From NCBI GenBank assembly GCA_017651065.1, contig JAGCDP010000051.1:1-48670 (forward strand): DNA of 48,670 nt, read 5' to 3'. The stretch comes from Treponema sp. Lineage in GTDB: Bacteria; Spirochaetota; Spirochaetia; Treponematales; Treponemataceae. This document shows positions 15,710 through 22,090 of this stretch, in pieces. Position 1 is the stretch's first letter; each line of letters opens with the position of its first letter. The notes under the pieces were generated by a model, which did not search any database, was not told the DNA's origin, and saw only the letters and a program-made list of their open reading frames with translations. The position numbers and the translations under genes are program-made.

Positions 15710-16512
15710 AAGATATGATAGAAAATCTACCGGTAAAAATTCAATCTCTCGTTTCGGGCAAAAAGTACACTTGTGATGATATGGGAAAGTCGCAGGCAAA
15801 GGTTTTGATGTTTGATGACTGTGTTCTTAAAATTGAAAAGGCCTCTGCAAAAAATGATGAATCTGTTGCGATGATGCGCTGGCTGGAAGGTAAGGTTCCG
15901 GTGCCTAAGGTTATTGCTTATGAAAAGGATAAAGCCGCCGGGCTCCAGTACCTTCTTATGAGCAGAGTGACAGGAAAAATGAGCTGTGATGATTACTACA
16001 TGTCGCGACCAAAGGAACTTTGCGAACTTCTCGCCCAGGCGCTCAAGCTTTTGTGGAGTGTGGATATTTCTGATTGCCCCCGTAAAATCACGCTTGATGA
16101 CGAGCTTGCAGAAGCAAGGTATCGAGTGGAAAATAATCTTGTTGATGTGGATGATGCCGAGCCTGACACTTACGGACCGGATGGTTTTGAAAATCCTAAG
16201 GCGCTGCTTAAGTGGCTTGAAAACAACAGACCTGAACGTGAACCTGTTTTGTCGCACGGAGATTTTTGTTTGCCAAATATTTTTATAGAAGACGGTAAGC
16301 TCAGCGGTTTAATAGATTTGGGAGATACTGGTGTAAACGACAAATGGCTGGACATAGCACTATGTTACCGAAGTCTTAAACACAATGCAGACGGCACCTG
16401 GGGTAAAAAGATTTATCAGGACTGTAAGCCTGAATTACTTTTTGAAGCTCTTGGAATTGAGCCTGACTGGGAGAAGATCAGGTATTATATTCTGCTGGAC
16501 GAGTTGTTTTAA
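15706..16512 (+). CDS. Aminoglycoside 3'-phosphotransferase-like kinase, APH(3') family
   Basis: 268 residues. Clear APH(3') signatures: MMRWLEGKVPVPKVI, VDISDCP, Brenner motif SHGDFCLPN (catalytic Asp186, Asn191), LIDLGDTGVNDKWLDIA (metal Asp204) and a C-terminus PDWEKIRYYILLDELF that nearly repeats the end of APH(3')-IIIa as I recall it. All catalytic residues are kept, so an active kanamycin/neomycin-type kinase is plausible. The ATG overlaps the stop of the serine hydrolase; translationally coupled. Confidence 0.88.
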   Translation: MKDMIENLPVKIQSLVSGKKYTCDDMGKSQAKVLMFDDCVLKIEKASAKNDESVAMMRWLEGKVPVPKVIAYEKDKAAGLQYLLMSRVTGKMSCDDYYMSRPKELCELLAQALKLLWSVDISDCPRKITLDDELAEARYRVENNLVDVDDAEPDTYGPDGFENPKALLKWLENNRPEREPVLSHGDFCLPNIFIEDGKLSGLIDLGDTGVNDKWLDIALCYRSLKHNADGTWGKKIYQDCKPELLFEALGIEPDWEKIRYYILLDELF

Positions 16513-16568
16513 TTGACAATCCTCCAAAATTGACGGTAGTTATACAAAAAGGAGGTTTGTGCTAAAAT
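16513..16568 (+). promoter_or_regulatory. Promoter region with inverted repeat upstream of the esterase
   Basis: An extended -10, TGCTAAAAT, ends at 16568, 14 bases before ATG 16583; no Shine-Dalgarno lies next to the ATG. Upstream, CAATCCTCC (16517-16525) pairs with GGAGGTTTG (16551-16559) except for one mismatch. The string TTATACAAAAAGGAGG also occurs, one A shorter, at 11555-11568. Confidence 0.35.
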
Positions 16569-16582
16569 ATTAAAAATAGATC

Positions 16583-17497
16583 ATGAAATATCCAATATCT
16601 AAAGAATTAAAAAGCATCTCGATTTACAGCGGCTCAATGGTTGGGCGTTTATATCCGATGGTGAACTTTGCTTACGGTTTTATAAAATGTAAATCGGATG
16701 ATTATGTAATGGTGAAAAAATACTCTACTCCAGGTTATGATGGAGCAAAGCTTTCAACCTTGGTAATCGAACCGCGTCAATATGAAGGTGAGCTTCCCTG
16801 CATTATGTTTTTTCATGGCGGTGGATTTTTGATGAGGGCTTCGGCTGCTCATTATCAGATTGCAAAATGGTATGCCCGTGAATTGAAATGTAAGGTTGTC
16901 ATGCCCGATTACAGACTGCTTCCAAAACACCGCTATCCTGTTGCGATTGAAGACTGTTACAGCACTTATATGTGGGTTTTGCAAAACGCAGAATCACTGA
17001 ATATCAACCAAGAAAAAATCATCGTAGCCGGAGACAGCGCCGGAGGAAATATTGCCGCTGCGGTAACAGTAATGTTGCACGACAGAAATCAGCCGCTTCC
17101 AAAAGGTGCAATGCTAATATATCCGGTTCTTGATAAAAGAATGTGTACAGATTCAATGAAACACTTTACCGACACTCCAATCTGGGATTCGAATTGCAAT
17201 AAACTATTCTGGGATATGTATTTGAAAGGAGTGGAGAACAGCCAGGCAAAATATGCATCAATTTCAGAAATTGAAGATTTGCTATTTTTCCCGCCAACCT
17301 ATATTGAGTCTGCAGAATACGATTGCCTCCACGATGAAGGAATTGAGTTTGCAGAAAAGTTAAAAGCCCAGGGTATTACCGTTCAAGTTCATGATATGAA
17401 AGGCACCTGCCACGGCTATGAGACAGCCTTAAAAAGTTCGATTGTCGAAAAGTGTATGTCGCGGCGAGTTGAATGGATAAGGAATTTCATTTTTTAA
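16583..17497 (+). CDS. Alpha/beta hydrolase, hormone-sensitive-lipase-type esterase
   Basis: 304 residues. HSL-family oxyanion motif FHGGGF, nucleophile elbow GDSAGG, then Asp in SAEYDCLHDEG and His in GTCHGYE, so the triad is complete. The N-terminal cap is short. Members hydrolyse short-chain esters or acetyl groups on small molecules. It stands alone between the resistance-like operon and the nucleotidyltransferase. Confidence 0.88.
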   Translation: MKYPISKELKSISIYSGSMVGRLYPMVNFAYGFIKCKSDDYVMVKKYSTPGYDGAKLSTLVIEPRQYEGELPCIMFFHGGGFLMRASAAHYQIAKWYARELKCKVVMPDYRLLPKHRYPVAIEDCYSTYMWVLQNAESLNINQEKIIVAGDSAGGNIAAAVTVMLHDRNQPLPKGAMLIYPVLDKRMCTDSMKHFTDTPIWDSNCNKLFWDMYLKGVENSQAKYASISEIEDLLFFPPTYIESAEYDCLHDEGIEFAEKLKAQGITVQVHDMKGTCHGYETALKSSIVEKCMSRRVEWIRNFIF

Positions 17498-17560
17498 CTC
17501 CATTTGCACTATAGTAAACAATCCAAAGATTTTGTACTATGAAAATAAGGAAATATAAAT

Positions 17561-18367
17561 ATGATTTTTAATATACAGGACAGACAGGAAGCTTTTGATT
17601 TTATTCTTTCTATTGCAAAAGCGTGTGAAAAAATTGTTGCGCTGGTGCAGGTTGGTTCCGGGGCTGTGGGATTTACGGATGAACACTCCGACCTGGATTT
17701 TGTTGTTGCGCTTGATTCAAATGATTCGATGAAAGAAGTGATGGATTATTTTCATCAGAAGGTTTCCCAAAAATATGAAATTGTTTACTTCGGGCAGATT
17801 GAGCAGAGACGGCTTGAGGTTTTTGTGCTTTCCAATCTGCTTGAAATTGATCTTGGTTTTGGCTGTTATGAACAGGCCGCTGCAATGAAGCCTGCGTTCA
17901 AGGTGTTGTATGATAAGACAGGTGTCGTAGAACAAAAAATGATTGATTCCCGCAAGTGGATGGACGATGCAATCTTTGGAGACAAACAGAAAAAAGATAT
18001 TGAGTTTATCTGCAGTCTGGTGTGGCATCGTTTGATGCAGGCTGCGGTTGCAATTAATCGTGGGTCGCTGCTCAGGGCACGAGGCATTATTGAATATGTC
18101 AGAACCTTGTATGTTGATCTGCTCGGTGACCGCTACAGACTCGAAAGCAAATTGAACCGCGAAATGGACAAGCTGCCACCAGAAGAAATTGCTGCAATCA
18201 AAAGTACTTTTATTACCGAAGACACCCCGGACTCCATGTGGACAAGTTTGCTCAGACTAACAGATTTAATCTATAAGGAACTCGAAGGTCAGCCTATTTC
18301 AATTTCAAAGGAAATGCTGCTGGAATATTATGAAGATTTAAATGGGAAACGATTATGCCTGATATAG
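17561..18367 (+). CDS. Nucleotidyltransferase, aminoglycoside/lincosamide-nucleotidyltransferase-like
   Basis: 268 residues. Pol-beta-type active site VGSGAVG...HSDLDFVV (Gly-Ser at about 32-33, Asp44 and Asp46), third acidic residue in RLEVFVLSN...EIDLGFG. A helical C-terminal half follows. The layout fits small-molecule nucleotidyltransferases; the target is unknown. AAGGAAATATAAAT precedes the ATG. Its last 13 bases overlap the next GNAT gene. Confidence 0.75.
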   Translation: MIFNIQDRQEAFDFILSIAKACEKIVALVQVGSGAVGFTDEHSDLDFVVALDSNDSMKEVMDYFHQKVSQKYEIVYFGQIEQRRLEVFVLSNLLEIDLGFGCYEQAAAMKPAFKVLYDKTGVVEQKMIDSRKWMDDAIFGDKQKKDIEFICSLVWHRLMQAAVAINRGSLLRARGIIEYVRTLYVDLLGDRYRLESKLNREMDKLPPEEIAAIKSTFITEDTPDSMWTSLLRLTDLIYKELEGQPISISKEMLLEYYEDLNGKRLCLI

Positions 18368-18870
18368 AATTAAAACAACTATCGCTGGATATGGGAAAAC
18401 CGGAATATGATATGCTGCAGGGCATTCTTGATGTGGAAAACGGTTTTACCAATCCGGCATATGACCTTTCCTATGACGAGTATAAAGAGTGGCTGCGGAT
18501 AACGGACAACAATTCCAGAGGTATTGATTTGCCGGAAGGTTGGATTCCTTATACCACATATGTTCTGTATGTTGACGGTATTCCTGTCGGTTACGGCAGA
18601 GTCAGGCATTCGTCATCTGAGTATCTGGAAACGGTCGTCGGCGCAGGAAATCTGGGGTACGGCATCGCTAAAGAATACAGAGAAAAAGGATACGGAAACA
18701 TTTTATTCAAAGAGTTATTGAAAAAATGCAAAGAAATCGGATATAAAGAAATTAAGCTGTTCCCGATGAAAACCAACGAGCCTACCATAAAAATCATGCT
18801 GAAAAACGGCGGCCAGATTATTGGAGATTTCAAGAATCAGAAACATATCATCCGCATACCATTGGAATGA
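18355..18870 (+). CDS. GNAT acetyltransferase (COG3981-like)
   Basis: 171 residues. VPVGYGRVRH-type strand (GIPVGYGRVRH), then LGYGIAKEYREKGYGNILFKELL carrying the acetyl-CoA loop, and NEPTIKIMLKNGG at the C-terminus, as in predicted acetyltransferases of COG3981. Translation is coupled to the nucleotidyltransferase through a 13-base overlap, which suggests the two act on related substrates. Confidence 0.85.
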   Translation: MPDIELKQLSLDMGKPEYDMLQGILDVENGFTNPAYDLSYDEYKEWLRITDNNSRGIDLPEGWIPYTTYVLYVDGIPVGYGRVRHSSSEYLETVVGAGNLGYGIAKEYREKGYGNILFKELLKKCKEIGYKEIKLFPMKTNEPTIKIMLKNGGQIIGDFKNQKHIIRIPLE

Positions 18871-18915
18871 GATGATGGTACAAATGCTATTTTCCAGGCA
18901 GCTTATGAATAATTT

Positions 18916-19554
18916 TTATTCCGAAAATCCTAAGCTTTCCCAATCATTATACAGTTTTGTGTAATTTAATGCATATTCGATTAGTTTTTCGCGTGGAACT
19001 TTTTCGGCTATTTTTCTGACTATTTTTTGAGAGAAAGAATATAAACCATTTGTAAGTGTAAATAATTTTTCAAAATTGAAAATATCTTCTTTGGGGTAAT
19101 CAATTTTTATATCATGATTATAACGCTGGTCAGCAAGATAAGTAGCAAGTCCTTCACCCATGATAAAAGAAGGTGTTGATTCAGGTGTAGAAATCTGATT
19201 CTGACAAATGTGAACAAATTCATGAATTATAATTTTCTGGAAATCTTCAACGGTATCATTTTTGTGCACATTTGTTTTTTTGTATTCATCATAAGCAAGT
19301 ACATAAATTTTTGAACCATCAGCACAGCCAATAATATAATCCTGATAAGGGCCTCTTTCAAAGCTTTCGTAAAATGTTTTCCACTCTTCAAGATCAGAAA
19401 AAATCCGGATTTCTACATAGTTTTCGAGCTTTTGAATTTCCCAAAAATCCAGAATACGTTTGAAATTTTGATTGAGTGCTTCGTTTACAGTTTGAACAAG
19501 AGATTTGCTTTTTTCATCATATTCGATTGAATAGAGTTCTGATTGAAATAGCAT
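18916..19554 (-). CDS. Putative gluzincin-type metallopeptidase
   Basis: 212 residues. HEFVH (His111, Glu112, His115) within IIIHEFVHICQNQ, followed by a Glu in MGEGLATYLADQ about 20 residues on, matches the gluzincin pattern HExxH...E. No signal peptide. The family is not recognised more closely; similar short zincins occur as hypothetical proteins in gut bacteria. AAAGGAG precedes the ATG. Confidence 0.65.
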   Translation of the reverse strand: MLFQSELYSIEYDEKSKSLVQTVNEALNQNFKRILDFWEIQKLENYVEIRIFSDLEEWKTFYESFERGPYQDYIIGCADGSKIYVLAYDEYKKTNVHKNDTVEDFQKIIIHEFVHICQNQISTPESTPSFIMGEGLATYLADQRYNHDIKIDYPKEDIFNFEKLFTLTNGLYSFSQKIVRKIAEKVPREKLIEYALNYTKLYNDWESLGFSE

Positions 19555-19592
19555 GATTTTAACTCCTTTGGTTTTATTAATAAATCATAATC

Positions 19593-19621
19593 CCTGGTTG
19601 ACCAGGTCTCCAGAAATGGAG
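19593..19621. other. Two adjacent tetraloop hairpins
   Basis: CCTGG-TTGA-CCAGG (19593-19606) and CTCCA-GAAA-TGGAG (19608-19621) are separated by one base. Read on the plus strand the second has a GNRA loop. On the minus strand they lie in the leader of the metallopeptidase gene, about 40-65 bases from its ATG. Each stem is only 5 bp. Confidence 0.4.
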
Positions 19622-19680
19622 CATATTAATACAAAGAGGGAATGTCGTTTGTGGTTGTTTTTTTAAGGAGAGTTGCTTGA

Positions 19681-19870
19681 TTTACCCACTAAACTGGCAT
19701 TTTTGACATTTTAGTAGGTAAAAATTGAAGAAATTATGGTCAAAGACCTGTAAATTCAGGCATTTTGGAAGTAAATTTACCTACTAAAACATCCTTTTTG
19801 TTATTTTAGTAGGTAAATTGTAAAATTTTTTACCCACTAAACAAGTGTTTTTTGCATTTTAGTAGGTAAA
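19681..19870. repeat. Array of three 42-nt palindromic repeats (plus one decayed unit)
   Basis: Three units of exactly 42 bases at 19681-19722, 19776-19817 and 19829-19870. Each has arms TTTACC(C/T)ACTAAA and TTTAGTAGGTAAA around a 16-base T-rich loop ending in AT. Unit 2 has perfect arms; units 1 and 3 carry C at arm position 7. Units 2 and 3 are separated by 11 bases. Between units 1 and 2 there are 53 bases, an 11-base spacer plus 42 bases ending CATTTTGGAAGTAAA, which may be a decayed unit. No gene lies in 19555-19883; the rest is AT-rich without other features. Confidence 0.85.
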
Positions 19871-19883
19871 AACTCTCCAGAAC

Positions 19884-20108
19884 CTACTCCTCAAACTCCT
19901 TATTAAACTTTTTGAACTTTTCATAAACCTCAAGCGCTAGTTTTACTGCATCTTTGTATTCCTCGTGCAAAACTGCCTTGCCGTTGGCGTTTCGGAGTTT
20001 GTATTTTCCATCTTTGGTATGTTCTATCATCGGGACATGTTTGTGGTCACACACTGAGTACCACTTACCGTTAATCTGTTCTTTATGCCATTTGAAATTG
20101 TTTTTCAT
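19884..20108 (-). CDS. Small basic protein, possible partner of the 20111 gene
   Basis: 74 residues, Lys-rich, starting MKNNFKWHKEQING with an N-terminal beta-rich part (KWYSVCDHKHVPMIEH...KYKLRNANGKAVL) and a C-terminal amphipathic helix ending KKFNKEFEE. No recognised domain. It starts two bases after the preceding stop, so it is tightly coupled to it. The pairing and sizes resemble a toxin-antitoxin unit, but nothing more specific is visible. Confidence 0.55.
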   Translation of the reverse strand: MKNNFKWHKEQINGKWYSVCDHKHVPMIEHTKDGKYKLRNANGKAVLHEEYKDAVKLALEVYEKFKKFNKEFEE

Positions 20109-20110
20109 TC

Positions 20111-20425
20111 TTAAAGCTCACAAATCATCTTTACCCTCAGAGGACGCTTCGTCAGAAACTCGGCATTTTTATCCATTGTGGTGTGCGGATGTTGGTAGAC
20201 ATCTACATCGACGGTGATCGGTTCATCAATGATATACAGATATCCTTTTTCTGTTCCGTTGTGGCTGATTACACCATCATCATTGTAGCTTAATCGGTTG
20301 GGCTGGTGTGAAAATGCTTCGGCAAGTTCCTTCCACTGAGTGATAGTACTGCCTTCTCTCAATTCAGTAAAAATCTGATTTGAACCGTGATACCAGATGC
20401 CATTCGGGTTAATTGTTAATTCCAT
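20111..20425 (-). CDS. Small protein with ADP-ribosyltransferase-like motifs (tentative)
   Basis: 104 residues. WYHGSN near the N-terminus, a GSTITQWKELAEAFSHQP helix, a GYLYIIDEPI strand and a late KNAEFLTKRPLRVKMI segment. The order His-Gly-Ser / hydrophobic strand / Glu-Phe-Leu resembles the H-Y-E-type ADP-ribosyltransferase fold (Arr, PARP-like), but the protein is short and the match is by eye. GGAATGGAAAA precedes the ATG. Between the HD gene and the small protein gene; likely one transcript. Confidence 0.45.
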   Translation of the reverse strand: MELTINPNGIWYHGSNQIFTELREGSTITQWKELAEAFSHQPNRLSYNDDGVISHNGTEKGYLYIIDEPITVDVDVYQHPHTTMDKNAEFLTKRPLRVKMICEL

Positions 20426-20441
20426 TTTTCCATTCCATCAA

Positions 20442-21056
20442 TTATACTTTGAGCCAGCCTTTTTCTATTGCATTATCCAGATTCTGTTCTACCCAGCCGT
20501 AAACGCCAGGCATAAACTCTTTTATAATACTCATTCGCTTTTCTACCATTGGACGGCTTGTTCCGCCTTCTACCCAGGTATGGCCTTGAGTCAGTGTATT
20601 ATGCAAAAATGGTTGAAGTCTGTCCATACATGCGGCATATTTTGCATCCGGAGTTTGCATTGCATCAAATTCTTCCCAAAGCTGGCGGATTTCCTGTCCC
20701 TGTTCGGAAGGAAGCATTGCAAAAAGCTTGTCTGCGGCTGCCTGTTCACGCTGTGCTTTATCCTCATTTCCTTTTGTATCATAAGCAAAGGTGTCGCCTG
20801 CATATATTTCTATTAAATCATGAACTACACACATTTTTACGGCACGGTTTACATCAACCGGTTGGCTTGCATATTCTTCAAAAAGAAGGGCCATAACCGC
20901 AATATGCCAGGAATGCTCTGCATCGTTTTCGCAGCGTGAACCGTCTACAAGCAGGGTGCGTCTTAAGATGCTGGTCATTTTATCTATTTCGGCAGTAAAC
21001 CTTAGCTGCTGGTCTAATCTTATATTTTTACTTGGGATAAAATCTTGAATTGCCAT
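20442..21056 (-). CDS. HD-domain phosphohydrolase, HDDC2/YfbR-like 5'-deoxynucleotidase
   Basis: 204 residues. Metal ligands in DAEHSWHIAV, VVHDLIEIYAGDT and a later Asp in KYAACMDRLQPF give the H...HD...D pattern of HD hydrolases; the EHSWH form is typical of HDDC2/YfbR 5'-deoxynucleotidases acting on dNMPs. ATG lies six bases after an extended -10 without a Shine-Dalgarno. The ART-like gene follows after 16 bases. Confidence 0.85.
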   Translation of the reverse strand: MAIQDFIPSKNIRLDQQLRFTAEIDKMTSILRRTLLVDGSRCENDAEHSWHIAVMALLFEEYASQPVDVNRAVKMCVVHDLIEIYAGDTFAYDTKGNEDKAQREQAAADKLFAMLPSEQGQEIRQLWEEFDAMQTPDAKYAACMDRLQPFLHNTLTQGHTWVEGGTSRPMVEKRMSIIKEFMPGVYGWVEQNLDNAIEKGWLKV

Positions 21057-21062
21057 ATTTTG

Positions 21063-21068
21063 ATTATA
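21063..21068 (-). promoter_or_regulatory. Extended -10 promoter of the HD gene (leaderless)
   Basis: Minus strand TGTTATAAT, six bases (CAAAAT), ATG 21056. Confidence 0.5.
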
Positions 21069-21165
21069 ACATAAAAAAAATATAAAAAAAATTAAAATTT
21101 TTCTTGAGAAAATCTACCCACCAGATTTCACCATTCATAATTCTTTAAAATCTCACTTATGGCAG

Positions 21166-22062
21166 CTACACTGCAAAAATAATATCTTCATAATGAAGCG
21201 GTCTGCTGGTTGCTGTGGCCTGGGTTACTACTATTTTTGACTGGGATGGAAAAACGGTAATTGATTGACCACCAAAACCACGGCATCCGTACCAGCCTTC
21301 TCCCAGCCACCATAAAAAGCCGTAGTCCTTATTCTGAGGAGACGGAGAAACTGCCAGATCTATATATTCCTTTGAAATTATCTGTCTGTCATTCCAGCCC
21401 CCATTTTGAAGAAATAGTTGTCCAAGCTTAAGCATATCCCTTGCTTTCATTGCGGAGACCGTTTCCAGTTTTTTATCAAGGGCGGGACTGTAATAAACAC
21501 CGTCGGGACTTTTTATCCATCTGTCGTTAGTTATTTCCAGAGGCTTAAAGATTTTTTCATTGATATAGTCAAATGCATCTCCGGTTACTGTACCTAAGAT
21601 TGCAGAAAGGAGGATAACGTCAAACTCCTTGTAATTATGAAGGGTTCCAGGCTGACTTTGAATCTGACAATCGGCAATATGATCAATCCAATTTTTTGAA
21701 CGCTGCATTGCATCCATCATTGGACAATGATAATGAACTCCGCCCTGCCAGAAAATTCCTGAACTCATGGTAAGAAGGTGTCTGATAGAAATAAGTCTGT
21801 GCTTCAAATCCCTTTGTTCTGCAAATTCAGGAAGATATTTTGAGATTCTGTCATCTATATTCAGTAAACCTTCATCCTGTGCTATTCCAATTGCTGCAGA
21901 AAGAAAGCTTTTTACTACCGACTTAATGTTATGGCGGCTTTCGGCATTAAAACCGTTGAAATAACATTCTGCAGTGATTTCTCCTTTTTCCCAGACCAGA
22001 ACACTGTTAATTTGAGGATGATGAGAGCTTATTACCAGATTATAAATCTCGTTTTCTGTCAT
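21166..22062 (-). CDS. Serine hydrolase, class C beta-lactamase family
   Basis: 298 residues. SVVK (Ser48-Lys51) is the catalytic tetrad; the second motif is Tyr in LHNYKEFD and the third is RGFGGQ in place of KTG/HxG. LISIRHLLTMSSGI is the family's typical helix. No signal peptide. AAGGATTTCATA precedes the ATG, 28 bases after the UvrA-like gene on the same strand, so the two are probably co-transcribed. Confidence 0.85.
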   Translation of the reverse strand: MTENEIYNLVISSHHPQINSVLVWEKGEITAECYFNGFNAESRHNIKSVVKSFLSAAIGIAQDEGLLNIDDRISKYLPEFAEQRDLKHRLISIRHLLTMSSGIFWQGGVHYHCPMMDAMQRSKNWIDHIADCQIQSQPGTLHNYKEFDVILLSAILGTVTGDAFDYINEKIFKPLEITNDRWIKSPDGVYYSPALDKKLETVSAMKARDMLKLGQLFLQNGGWNDRQIISKEYIDLAVSPSPQNKDYGFLWWLGEGWYGCRGFGGQSITVFPSQSKIVVTQATATSRPLHYEDIIFAV

Positions 22063-22090
22063 TATGAAATCCTTACGGCTTATGCATTAA

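Noticed and set aside
19681..19870. CRISPR array
   Set aside because: The repeats are palindromic with variable centres, the spacers are 11 bases, and there are no cas genes nearby.
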